DNA from: Clostridia bacterium
GTDB taxonomy: Bacteria; Bacillota; Clostridia; Oscillospirales; Acutalibacteraceae
Assembly (NCBI GenBank): GCA_900769535.1
Contig: CAAGHB010000085.1
Coordinates: forward strand, 1 to 7,763
Direction: 5' to 3'
DNA: 7,763 bases
The position numbers and the translations under genes are program-made. The notes beneath the pieces were generated by a model. The model was not told where the DNA came from, did no database searches, and saw only the letters and a program-made list of their open reading frames with translations. This document shows, one piece after another, positions 1 to 6,948 of the stretch; positions within the stretch are counted from its first letter, which is position 1, and each line of letters opens with the position of its first letter.

Positions 1-1085
1 ATGAGGACGATATTTACTATTGCTACATATCCGAGTGATTTCAATGCAGAAAGCAGGTTGCGGAATTTCTTTGTCGCAATCAGCTCATAAATCAAAACGG
101 CGAGAATGGCTATGATGTAGAGCACGGTCATCAGAAAGACATCGTCTCGCAAACTGGGTTGCTCGTATGTTCGATTTACGTTCAGCATATTGAATATAAT
201 CGCACATGGAATGAGGGAAAAAACGGTGCCCACAAGTACGCGGAAAACCGACTGCATCTTCTTTCCTACGGCTGAATTTCCCGCAAATTCGCTTTTTCTG
301 ATTTTGAACGAATAGGCGGCAAGGACGGTGTAAACTACCGCTATAATAAAGGTGTAAATTGCCGCAGTAATGCTGTCGATTATGTTATACCCGTTAAAAA
401 TCATTTCAAACATACCGAAGGGGATGCTGTACGAATGACAAAGAACGCCGTGAGAGGTCATAATCGGCAGCTCATCAATAACCACGACACGTAATGTAAA
501 CATAATTGCCGACGGCAGATAAATGAGGATGCACGAAACGATAATGTTGTTAAAAACCGTGCCGGTGATACTCATCGCAATCGCAACGCAGGCGCTGACA
601 AAGAGTGAGCCCGAAACAATAACCGCCAACCGAACAAAAACCGAGGCGTAGTTGATTAAAAACAGCTTTGGAAATACAGCGTGGGAGATAACGGCGATAG
701 CCGAGCTCGAAATGAGGGCAATTATCAGCCAAGCGATTGCGGCGGCAAATGCGCTTAAAAATACACATTCGCGTTTTTCGCAAACGGCGTGATAAAAGTC
801 GCTTGAATTTCGCTTATTGGCCCAGTTCAGCGCACAGAAAACGAGTATCGGCGCAATTACGTATATAGCGAGAATTGACAGCGGATGAATTCCTAAAAAG
901 TCAAAGGATTGAAGCTGATACACCTTTTTGCCGAATGCGTCGATTGTATATGAATTGAGTAGTGAGCTAACAAAAATCAGCATCGCTTCAACGCATAAAA
1001 CAGCAGAAAAGATATATCCCGGAAGCCGTAGCTGACGCATAAATTCAAAAAACAGCTTGCGGCTGAAAATTCGATTTTTCATCAT
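1..1085 (-). CDS. ABC-2-like transporter permease, 3' end cut off by the window edge
   Basis: This is the membrane subunit of the exporter whose ATPase is encoded just upstream. The frame is open from 1085 to the left edge, giving 361 residues without a stop; the C-terminus lies outside. About eight hydrophobic segments are visible (roughly residues 22-44, 68-86, 108-134, 147-173, 177-200, 238-260, 279-300 and 315-336). Two polar stretches resemble motifs I associate with the clostridial permeases that accompany YtrA/YtrB-type genes: S95-DFYHAVCEKRE-106 (commonly 'DFYHSLPIKRE') and RKSEFAG near 263-269. The ATPase stop TAA (1086-1088) directly abuts two consecutive ATG codons (1083-1085 and 1080-1082). 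The RBS GGAGGGA (1089-1095) lies inside the last ATPase codons and is better spaced for the second ATG, so the true start may be 1082. Translational coupling is likely. The substrate cannot be told from sequence. Confidence 0.85.
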   Translation of the reverse strand, partial: MMKNRIFSRKLFFEFMRQLRLPGYIFSAVLCVEAMLIFVSSLLNSYTIDAFGKKVYQLQSFDFLGIHPLSILAIYVIAPILVFCALNWANKRNSSDFYHAVCEKRECVFLSAFAAAIAWLIIALISSSAIAVISHAVFPKLFLINYASVFVRLAVIVSGSLFVSACVAIAMSITGTVFNNIIVSCILIYLPSAIMFTLRVVVIDELPIMTSHGVLCHSYSIPFGMFEMIFNGYNIIDSITAAIYTFIIAVVYTVLAAYSFKIRKSEFAGNSAVGKKMQSVFRVLVGTVFSLIPCAIIFNMLNVNRTYEQPSLRDDVFLMTVLYIIAILAVLIYELIATKKFRNLLSALKSLGYVAIVNIVL

Positions 1086-1988
1086 TTATCCCTCCAAAAT
1101 GTCCGAGAATTTGTAGCCGAGCGCCTCCATCTCGTAGGTAAAGACCTCTTCGAGCGAAAGGGGAAGTACGTCGAGCAGAGTCGGCTTCATTGACGAAAGT
1201 GCGGCTACGGTGAGGTCGCGGTCTCCGCGTACGATTATGTTCGAAACCGAGCCGCGCTTTGTGAATTTGAGAATGTCCATTCCCGTAAATTTCGATTTAT
1301 CATATTCCCGGTCAAATGCAATTTGCACCTTGAACAAGCTGGTTTTGAGATTCTGAATATCGCTTTCGAACACCAGTCCGCCCTTGTGCAAAAGCGAAAG
1401 CTGGTCGCAGGTGTCCTCTAATTCGCGAAGCGAATGCGACGTGATTATCGCGGTTGCCTTTCGGTCGAGAATGTCCTCGCAAATGAGCCGTTTTACCACG
1501 TTTCGCATTATCGGGTCGAGCCCGTCAAACGTCTCGTCAAAAAAGATGTATTCGGGACGGGCGGAAAGGGCGAGAACCGTGGCTGCCTGACGTCGCATAC
1601 CCTTTGAAAAGGTGCCCAGATTCTTTTTTACGTCGAGTCCGAAGCATTCGGCAAGCTCGCTAAACCGCTTGTCGTCGAAGTCGGGATAGACCGATTTATA
1701 TAGCTTTTTCATTCGCAGCATTGATGCGCCCGGCAGAAAATAAAGGTCGTCGGGCACCAACATAATTTTTTTCTTTACGCTCGGATTTTCATAAATCGGC
1801 TCTCCGTCGATGGTAACGTCACCCTCGTCGGCGCGATAAACTCCTGCTAACACGCGTAAAAAGGTCGATTTTCCTGCTCCGTTTGAGCCGACGAGTCCGT
1901 ATATACAGCCCGACTCGATTTTGCACGAAATGCCGTCGAGTGCGGTAAAGTCGTCGAATTTTTTCGTTACGTTATTTGCGCCAATCAT
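1086..1988 (-). CDS. ABC transporter ATP-binding protein (YtrB-like), partner of the GntR regulator and permease
   Basis: A 300-residue cytoplasmic ATPase that powers the adjacent permease. Visible motifs: Walker A GSNGAGKST (34-42), Walker B YIFFDE (147-152, catalytic E152), D-loop GLDP (156-159) and switch histidine H185 in TSHS. The signature is degenerate: FSKGM (127-131) stands where LSGGQ is usual. The Q-loop region reads VPDD (78-81) with no glutamine. Residues from about 215 onward are an accessory C-terminal domain of the sort found in ABC-2 type ATPases. The start ATG (1986-1988) overlaps the TGA of the regulator gene in an ATGA, and AGAGGTG lies 7-8 bases upstream, so the genes are translationally coupled. 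Transcription is presumably from the promoter at 2430-2458. The family call is firm. Whether it exports a drug, a peptide or a lipid-linked compound is unknown. Confidence 0.93.
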   Translation of the reverse strand: MIGANNVTKKFDDFTALDGISCKIESGCIYGLVGSNGAGKSTFLRVLAGVYRADEGDVTIDGEPIYENPSVKKKIMLVPDDLYFLPGASMLRMKKLYKSVYPDFDDKRFSELAECFGLDVKKNLGTFSKGMRRQAATVLALSARPEYIFFDETFDGLDPIMRNVVKRLICEDILDRKATAIITSHSLRELEDTCDQLSLLHKGGLVFESDIQNLKTSLFKVQIAFDREYDKSKFTGMDILKFTKRGSVSNIIVRGDRDLTVAALSSMKPTLLDVLPLSLEEVFTYEMEALGYKFSDILEG

Positions 1989-2365
1989 TTTTCAGCACCT
2001 CTTGCTTCGTAAATTTGGTCGATAATAAGGTCGAGCTCCTCTTTTGTTATTCCGGCGAGTTTGAGCTCCTCAATTTTGGCTTTAAATTCGCCGAGCCAAG
2101 CGCGTTTTTTTGCCTCGATAGCGATAAGCGCCTCGTCCGACACAAAGCAGCCCTTACCCGGCACCGAAAGGATAATTCCGCGCAGGTCAAGCTCCGAATA
2201 GGATTTTTGCACCGTGTTTGGATTGACAGACAGCTCGAGGGACAGACTTCTTACCGACGGCATCTGGTCGCCGGGGGAAAGAATTCCCTTTAAAATAAAG
2301 GTTTCGACCTGGTCGATGAGTTGCTCATATACGGGGCGTCGTGACATGTGGTCTATACTGAACAT
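1985..2365 (-). CDS. GntR family transcriptional regulator, YtrA subfamily
   Basis: A 126-residue DNA-binding repressor. The N-terminal winged helix (about residues 8-76) shows the GntR hallmarks: PVYEQLIDQV (11-20), the wing-proximal PGDQMPSVRSL (31-41), recognition-helix segment NPNTVQKSYSELDLRGII (48-65) and PGKGCFV (69-75). Only about 50 residues follow, forming a short helical tail instead of a large effector domain. This is the definition of the YtrA subfamily, whose members usually sit first in an operon with an ABC ATPase and permease, exactly as here. The start at 2365 is supported by AAAGGA (2373-2378), 7 bases upstream; an internal Met7 is a weaker alternative. The promoter and a candidate autoregulatory operator lie just upstream (2404-2458). 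The inducing ligand is not evident; in other Firmicutes, homologous systems answer to cell-wall-active antibiotics, which is only a possibility here. Confidence 0.93.
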   Translation of the reverse strand: MFSIDHMSRRPVYEQLIDQVETFILKGILSPGDQMPSVRSLSLELSVNPNTVQKSYSELDLRGIILSVPGKGCFVSDEALIAIEAKKRAWLGEFKAKIEELKLAGITKEELDLIIDQIYEARGAEK

Positions 2366-2403
2366 ACTATTATCCTTTCGTAATAATATTTCGTTGCAAC
2401 AGG

Positions 2404-2424
2404 TGTACTATTACGAGTAGTACA
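2404..2424. promoter_or_regulatory. Candidate operator of the YtrA-type GntR regulator
   Basis: Perfect inverted repeat TGTACTA (2404-2410) and TAGTACA (2418-2424) around a 7-base spacer. It begins 5 bases past the -10 box of the regulator promoter and covers the predicted transcription start, a position where a bound repressor would block initiation. GntR/YtrA regulators are known to bind palindromes of this size with GTAC-containing arms, so autorepression of the whole three-gene operon is the natural reading. Binding is inferred, not shown. Confidence 0.7.
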
Positions 2425-2429
2425 GTTGT

Positions 2430-2458
2430 AATATACCACCTCTTTTTCTCTTTGTCAA
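2430..2458 (-). promoter_or_regulatory. Sigma-A type promoter of the GntR-ABC operon
   Basis: On the minus strand TTGACA (2453-2458, perfect -35) is followed after 17 bases by TATATT (2430-2435, 5 of 6 matches to the -10 consensus). Transcription should start near 2423, giving a leader of about 58 nt before the regulator's ATG at 2365. The -35 box lies only 5 bases beyond the U-tract side of the CarD terminator, so the operon is insulated from upstream transcription. Confidence 0.8.
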
Positions 2459-2463
2459 GGGGG

Positions 2464-2503
2464 GAATAAAAAAATGACCGCATCGATTGGCGATACGGTC
2501 ATT
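2464..2503 (-). terminator. Intrinsic terminator of the CarD-like gene
   Basis: Downstream of the CarD-like stop codon, arms 2491-2502 and 2474-2485 form a 12-bp stem (ATGACCGTATCG pairing with CGATGCGGTCAT, one G-U pair) with a 5-base loop. On the minus strand a run of seven T follows (2467-2473). This is a textbook rho-independent terminator, and it separates the CarD-like gene from the GntR operon. Confidence 0.92.
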
Positions 2504-2512
2504 CTTACTTTA

Positions 2513-3004
2513 TTAGTCGGCTAAAATGATTTCGAGTGCCTCGTCGGGCGTGATTTTTTTAACAAAGGCGATTTCGCTGCAAATGGGTGTTTGCGCGTCG
2601 CGACGAGTTCTTTCGTCGGAGACGTGAAGGTGCTTTCCGCGTGAAATCAGTTCCTTTTGCCGTCTGTAAATCATTCGGATAATCTCGATAATATCAGCTC
2701 GGTTGCCGTTTTTCAGCGTTTCCTTAAACTGCTCTGCGCGTTGAAAATCGTTAGAAATCCATTCATCATTTCGGCTTTTTGCGTTTGTGATGAGCTTTTT
2801 TATTTCGGCGGCGGATAAAATCGGTCTCATTTTTTCAATAAGCAGTGGATTATCCATCGGCACGTAAACCGCGGCCTTTTCGTTAAAAACGGGTTTAAGA
2901 ATATAATATTCCTTTGTTACTCCGCTGATTCTTTCCTTTTTGGTTTCGGTAATTTGGCATACACCGGTTGCTCCGTAGCAAATATAGTCGCCTAACTTTA
3001 ACAT
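2513..3004 (-). CDS. CarD-like / CdnL-type RNA polymerase-binding transcriptional regulator
   Basis: A 163-residue protein of typical CarD/CdnL length. Residues 1-60 match the Tudor-like RNA polymerase-interacting domain shared with TRCF: LGDYICYGATGVCQI (4-18), an EYYILKP strand (32-38) and VYVPMDN (46-52) ending in the MRPILS stretch. Residues about 63-163 form the helical DNA-binding half, with W82 in an EWI segment, the basic RMIYRRQKEL (110-119) and a 'GKHLHVSDER..DAQ' stretch (123-138) seen in clostridial homologues. Such proteins bind the beta subunit and tune open-complex stability at promoters; in Clostridia their regulons are little known. The start is supported by a GAGG-containing RBS about 6-10 bases upstream (plus-strand cctc, 3011-3014). 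The gene has its own promoter and terminator, so it looks monocistronic. Family call is firm; precise role is not. Confidence 0.88.
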   Translation of the reverse strand: MLKLGDYICYGATGVCQITETKKERISGVTKEYYILKPVFNEKAAVYVPMDNPLLIEKMRPILSAAEIKKLITNAKSRNDEWISNDFQRAEQFKETLKNGNRADIIEIIRMIYRRQKELISRGKHLHVSDERTRRDAQTPICSEIAFVKKITPDEALEIILAD

Positions 3005-3081
3005 ATCTATCCTCAGTTTCTTTGCTGTTGCCCTGCTTTATCCCTAAAAAAAGACAAATTTTGCTAAATTCTTACATATTC

Positions 3082-3090
3082 ATTATAACA
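3082..3090 (-). promoter_or_regulatory. Extended -10 promoter of the CarD-like gene
   Basis: On the minus strand the sequence reads TGTTATAAT, a perfect -10 hexamer (3082-3087) preceded by the TGn extension. No good -35 box is found at 16-18 bases (TGTGAA at 3105-3110 is poor), consistent with an extended -10 promoter that does not need one. The start would be near 3075, leaving a leader of about 70 nt. Confidence 0.65.
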
Positions 3091-3137
3091 CGGCTTTTCG
3101 AATTTTCACATAGGCAAAATAGCCAAATTTATTGCAC

Positions 3138-3175
3138 AAAAAAAGCGCCGACATGCTGACATGTCGACGCTTTTT
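3138..3175 (-). terminator. nifJ: Intrinsic terminator of nifJ
   Basis: Located 22 bases past the nifJ stop codon. Arms 3160-3170 and 3145-3155 form an 11-bp stem (GCGTCGACATG with CATGTCGGCGC, one G-U pair) around a 4-base loop. On the minus strand five A precede the stem and seven T follow it (3138-3144), extending the helix and giving the U-tract. The plus strand also has a T5 after the stem, so it could act in both directions, but there is no plus-strand gene here to stop. Confidence 0.92.
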
Positions 3176-3197
3176 GACATTTTGGGTTATTTAGGAA

Positions 3198-6100
3198 TTA
3201 TTCCTCAACCTCGTAGAGAGCTTTGAGTCTGAGGAGGTGGTCATAACGTGCTTTTGCGTTTTCAGCAGCGTCCTCGAAGAGGGCGTTAGCACGGTCGGGG
3301 TTAGCTCTCATGAGTGATGAGTAGCGTGCCTCGTTCATGATGAATTCCTTGTAATCGCCTGTTGCCGGCTTTGAGTCGAGCGAGAACGGATTCTTGCCCT
3401 GTGCTTTAAGAGCCGGGTTGTAACGGAACATATTCCAGTATCCGCAGTCAACGGCCTTCTTCATTTCGGCCTGGCAGTTAACCATACCGCCCTTGATTGA
3501 GTGCATTTCGCAAGGAGCGTAGCCGATGATGAGTGACGGACCCGGATAAGCTTCAGCTTCCTGAATTGCTTTGAGGGTCTGGTTCATGTCAGCACCCATA
3601 GCAATTTGAGCAACGTATACGTAGCCGTATGACATAGCGATTTCGGCAAGTGACTTCTTAGCGATTGCCTTACCTGCGGCAGCGAACTGTGCAACCTGGC
3701 CAATCTGTGATGCCTTTGATGCCTGACCGCCTGTATTTGAGTAAACTTCGGTATCGAATACCATGATGTTTACGTCTTCGCCTGATGCGAGAACGTGGTC
3801 AACACCGCCGAAGCCGATGTCGTATGCCCAACCGTCACCGCCGAAGATCCATACAGACTTCTTAGAGAGGTATTCCTTGTTTTCAACGATGTCCTTGCAG
3901 GTATCGCAAACGTCAGCGTACTTAGCAGCTTCGTTAGCGAGGTCAGCGGAAGCAACGGCGTTAGCGTCGCCATCGTTGAGGGTGTCGAGGTACTTCTGAG
4001 CGATTGCCTTGAAGTTATCGTCTGCTTTATCAGATTCGAGGATAGCGTAAGCATCGTCAACCAAGCGGTTGCGGATTGCCTTCTGGCCGAGGTACATACC
4101 GAAGCCGTGCTCAGCGTTATCTTCAAAGAGGGAGTTAGCCCAAGCAGGACCGTGGCCTTCCTTGTTTACTGTGTACGGAGATGTAGCGGCAGGGCCACCC
4201 CAGATAGATGAACAGCCGGTAGCGTTAGAAATGTACATTCTGTCGCCAAAGAGCTGAGTGATGAGACGAGCATAAGAGGTTTCTGCACAACCTGCGCATG
4301 AGCCCGAGAACTCGAGGAGCGGCTGCTTGTACTGGCTGGTGATAACGTTCATAGCAGGGCTGATGTCGTTCTTTTCGGTAACGTTAGCTACGCAGTAGTC
4401 GAATACCGGCTGCTGATTGAGCTGTGAATCGGCAGGAACCATTTTGAGCGAGTTTGTCGGGCAAACACCGATACAAACGCCGCAACCCATACAGTCAAGC
4501 GGAGAAACAGCAAGAGTGTACTTGTAGCTTGTTTTGAAGATCGGCTTTGTTCCGAGCTTTGTATCAGCGGGAGCGGCAGCTGCCTCTTCCTCTGTCATAG
4601 CGAAGGGACGGATTGTAGCGTGCGGACAAACGAATGCACACTTGTTACACTGAGCGCAGGTGGTGTTATCCCATTCGGGAACCATAACTGCAACGCCGCG
4701 CTTTTCGTAAGCGGAAGCGCCGTGCTCGAATGTACCGTCAACGTGATCAACGAATGCAGAAACGGGGAGAGAATCTCCTTCCATCTTTGCAACCGGCTTG
4801 AGAATGGTGTCAACCATCTTAACGAGCTTAGCAGGACCGTTTTCGGTAGCAGCAGCTGCCTTGTCCTCGGCGTTAGCCCAGTCGGCAGGAACGTCAATCT
4901 TAACGAATGCGGTAGCACCTGCGTCGATGGCCTTGTGGTTCATGTCAACAACGTCCTGACCTTTTTTGAGGTAGGATCTTGTTGCAGCTTCCTTCATGTA
5001 GGTGATAGCATCTTCTGCCGGAAGAACCTTTGCAAGAGCGAAGAATGCAGATTGAAGGATTGTATTGGTGCGCTTGCCCATACCGATCTGAGCGGCAAGG
5101 TCGATAGCGTTTACGGTGTAGAGCTGAATGTTGTTGTTAGCGATGTAGCGCTTTGCTTCGGCAGACATGTGCTTGTCGAGCTCGGCAGCATCCCACTGGC
5201 AGTTGATGAGGAATACACCGCCCGGCTTAACGTCGTTAACCATCTTGTAACCCTTGATAACGTATGAAGGATTGTGGCAGGCAACGAAGTCGGCCTTGTT
5301 GATGTAGTACGGGCTCTTGATCGGCTTGTCACCAAAGCGAAGGTGGCTGATGGTGATACCGCCGGTCTTCTTTGAGTCGTACTGGAAGTATGCCTGAACA
5401 TACTTGTCGGTATGGTCACCGATAATCTTAATGGAGTTCTTGTTAGCGCCAACGGTACCGTCACCGCCGAGACCCCAGAATTTACATTCGATTGTACCGG
5501 CAGCAGCGGTGTTGGGTGACGGCTTCTCTTCGAGAGAGAGACCGGTAACATCGTCTACGATACCGATGGTGAACTGGCTCTTGGGCTCGTCCTTAGCAAG
5601 CTCTTCGTATACTGCAAAAATGCTTGAAGGAGGTGTATCCTTTGAACCGAGGCCGTAACGACCGCCGATAATCTTGAATGATTTGCCCATCGAAGCGCAA
5701 GCGGTAACAACGTCCATGTAAAGCGGTTCGCCGAGTGAGCCGGGTTCCTTTGTTCTGTCGAGAACGGCAATCTTTTTAGCTGTTGCAGGGATAGCTTCTA
5801 CGAGCTTTTCAGCTGAGAAGGGACGGTAGAGGCGAACCTTTACGAGACCGACCTTTTCGCCGTTAGCGTTCATGTAGTCGATAACCTCCTCTGCAACGTC
5901 ACAGATGGAGCCCATAGCGATGATAACGCGTTCAGCATCCTCTGCACCGTAGTAGTTGAAGAGCTTGTAGTTAGTACCGATCTTGGCATTAACCTTGTCC
6001 ATGTACTCCTCAACGATTGCGGGAACAGCGTCATAGTATTTATTGCAAGCTTCACGGTGCTGGAAGAAGATATCTCCGTTTTCGTGTGAGCCGCGCATTA

Positions 6101-6740
6101 CGGGATGTTCAGGATTGAGAGCACGCTTGCGGAATGCCTTTACAGCGTCCATGTCAACCATTTCTTTGAGGTCGTCGAAATCCCAGATTTCGATTTTCTG
6201 CAACTCGTGAGAGGTGCGGAAACCGTCAAAGAAGTTGAGGAAGGGAACACGGCTCTTGATTGTTGCGAGGTGAGCAACAGCGCCGAGGTCCATAACTTCC
6301 TGAGTATTTGTTTCTGCGAGCATAGCGAAGCCGGTCTGGCGGCAAGCGTATACGTCAGAGTGGTCGCCGAAGATGTTGAGCGCGTGGCTGGCAACACAAC
6401 GAGCTGAAACGTGGAATACCGACGGGAGTAATTCGCCGGCGATTTTGTACATATTCGGGATCATGAGGAGAAGACCCTGAGAAGCGGTGTAGGTGGTGGT
6501 GAGAGCGCCGGCTGCGAGTGAGCCGTGAACTGTACCTGCGGCACCTGCTTCTGACTGCATTTCAGAAACCTTTACGGTTGTGCCGAATATGTTTTTGAGG
6601 CCTGCTGCTGACCACTGGTCAACATAGTCAGCCATCGGGCTGGACGGAGTAATAGGATAAATGCCTGCAACTTCGGTAAACGCATAGGATACGTGTGCAG
6701 CGGCATTATTACCGTCCATGGTTTTCATTTTTCTTGCCAT
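3198..6740 (-). CDS. nifJ: Pyruvate:ferredoxin (flavodoxin) oxidoreductase, single-chain form
   Basis: This cytoplasmic enzyme oxidises pyruvate with CoA to acetyl-CoA and CO2 and reduces ferredoxin, the main energy-yielding pyruvate step of anaerobic clostridia. The 1180 residues match the usual length and all domains are present in order. The N-terminal pyrimidine-binding domain has YPITPSSPMADYVD (28-41) with T31, E64 and R114 at the positions used for pyruvate and TPP contacts in the Desulfovibrio africanus enzyme. The gamma domain lies around 420-620. Two 4Fe-4S ferredoxin motifs follow: C695, C698, C701, C705 and C750, C753, C756, C760. The proximal cluster ligands are C815, C818, C843 and C1077. 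The TPP-diphosphate motif is GDGWAYDIG (968-976) with DTEVYSNTGGQ (996-1006). The start at 6740 has AAGGAGG (6749-6755) 8 bases upstream and gives the conserved N-terminus MARKMKTMDGN. No frameshift or missing ligand is seen. It has its own promoter and terminator. Confidence 0.98.
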   Translation of the reverse strand: MARKMKTMDGNNAAAHVSYAFTEVAGIYPITPSSPMADYVDQWSAAGLKNIFGTTVKVSEMQSEAGAAGTVHGSLAAGALTTTYTASQGLLLMIPNMYKIAGELLPSVFHVSARCVASHALNIFGDHSDVYACRQTGFAMLAETNTQEVMDLGAVAHLATIKSRVPFLNFFDGFRTSHELQKIEIWDFDDLKEMVDMDAVKAFRKRALNPEHPVMRGSHENGDIFFQHREACNKYYDAVPAIVEEYMDKVNAKIGTNYKLFNYYGAEDAERVIIAMGSICDVAEEVIDYMNANGEKVGLVKVRLYRPFSAEKLVEAIPATAKKIAVLDRTKEPGSLGEPLYMDVVTACASMGKSFKIIGGRYGLGSKDTPPSSIFAVYEELAKDEPKSQFTIGIVDDVTGLSLEEKPSPNTAAAGTIECKFWGLGGDGTVGANKNSIKIIGDHTDKYVQAYFQYDSKKTGGITISHLRFGDKPIKSPYYINKADFVACHNPSYVIKGYKMVNDVKPGGVFLINCQWDAAELDKHMSAEAKRYIANNNIQLYTVNAIDLAAQIGMGKRTNTILQSAFFALAKVLPAEDAITYMKEAATRSYLKKGQDVVDMNHKAIDAGATAFVKIDVPADWANAEDKAAAATENGPAKLVKMVDTILKPVAKMEGDSLPVSAFVDHVDGTFEHGASAYEKRGVAVMVPEWDNTTCAQCNKCAFVCPHATIRPFAMTEEEAAAAPADTKLGTKPIFKTSYKYTLAVSPLDCMGCGVCIGVCPTNSLKMVPADSQLNQQPVFDYCVANVTEKNDISPAMNVITSQYKQPLLEFSGSCAGCAETSYARLITQLFGDRMYISNATGCSSIWGGPAATSPYTVNKEGHGPAWANSLFEDNAEHGFGMYLGQKAIRNRLVDDAYAILESDKADDNFKAIAQKYLDTLNDGDANAVASADLANEAAKYADVCDTCKDIVENKEYLSKKSVWIFGGDGWAYDIGFGGVDHVLASGEDVNIMVFDTEVYSNTGGQASKASQIGQVAQFAAAGKAIAKKSLAEIAMSYGYVYVAQIAMGADMNQTLKAIQEAEAYPGPSLIIGYAPCEMHSIKGGMVNCQAEMKKAVDCGYWNMFRYNPALKAQGKNPFSLDSKPATGDYKEFIMNEARYSSLMRANPDRANALFEDAAENAKARYDHLLRLKALYEVEE

Positions 6741-6748
6741 GAATATAT

Positions 6749-6755
6749 CCTCCTT
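6749..6755 (-). promoter_or_regulatory. nifJ: Ribosome binding site that fixes the nifJ start
   Basis: AAGGAGG on the minus strand, a near-complete anti-SD match 8 bases before ATG 6738-6740. It decides against the upstream in-frame ATG at 6822-6824, which would add 28 residues with no resemblance to the family and lies at about the predicted transcription start. Confidence 0.9.
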
Positions 6756-6829
6756 AAAATAATTAAGCAAAAAGTAAATAATCATGCAAAAAGGGCATAG
6801 TAACCCCAATGCATTCTCATACAACTAAA

Positions 6830-6858
6830 ATAATATCACCTTTCTTACAATATGTAAA
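6830..6858 (-). promoter_or_regulatory. nifJ: Probable sigma-A promoter of nifJ
   Basis: On the minus strand TTTACA (6853-6858, 5 of 6) and TATTAT (6830-6835, 5 of 6) are separated by 17 bases, and the -10 carries a TGa extension. The start falls near 6823, leaving a leader of about 83 nt. A very AT-rich tract with T-runs lies upstream and could act as an UP element. A second possible -35, a perfect TTGACA at 6879-6884, has only a poor -10 (TATTTA at 6855-6860, 18 bases away). Confidence 0.7.
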
Positions 6859-6931
6859 TAGAAAAAATGTTAAAAAAATGTCAAAATTATGCATTATTTT
6901 TTTACTAAAAGGATAATATGCCCTCGAACAC

Positions 6932-6948
6932 GGTCAAACAGGGTCAAA
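6932..6948 (+). promoter_or_regulatory. CtsR-type operator (tandem heptamer) in the nifJ/CNNM divergent spacer
   Basis: GGTCAAA (6932-6938) and GGTCAAA (6942-6948) stand as a direct repeat with a CAG spacer. This fits exactly the known CtsR heat-shock repressor consensus (A/G)GTCAAANAN(A/G)GTCAAA of Gram-positive bacteria. It is not next to a clp gene: nifJ's -10/-35 region lies about 75 bases to the left, and the CNNM promoter about 150 bases to the right. A weak plus-strand promoter (GATAAT 6912-6917, poor -35) would place the box just after its start. The sequence match is plain; function is inferred. Confidence 0.5.

Noticed and set aside
550..783. A 77-codon minus-strand open frame
   Set aside because: It lies out of frame within the permease gene, which is continuous and shows clear membrane segments and family-like motifs.
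2393..2400. GTTGCAAC palindrome in the regulator leader as a second operator
   Set aside because: Eight bases only, with no similarity to the TGTACTA arms; short palindromes of this size occur by chance.
3138..3175. Inverted repeat after nifJ as a mobile-element end or CRISPR repeat
   Set aside because: Single copy, flanked by A and T runs, and placed right after a stop codon: a terminator explains it fully.
4620..5267. A 215-codon open frame on the plus strand opposite nifJ, and several shorter frames across 3763-6407
   Set aside because: They are shadows of the strongly biased nifJ codons on the other strand or in other frames: no RBS, low-complexity composition and no recognisable protein.
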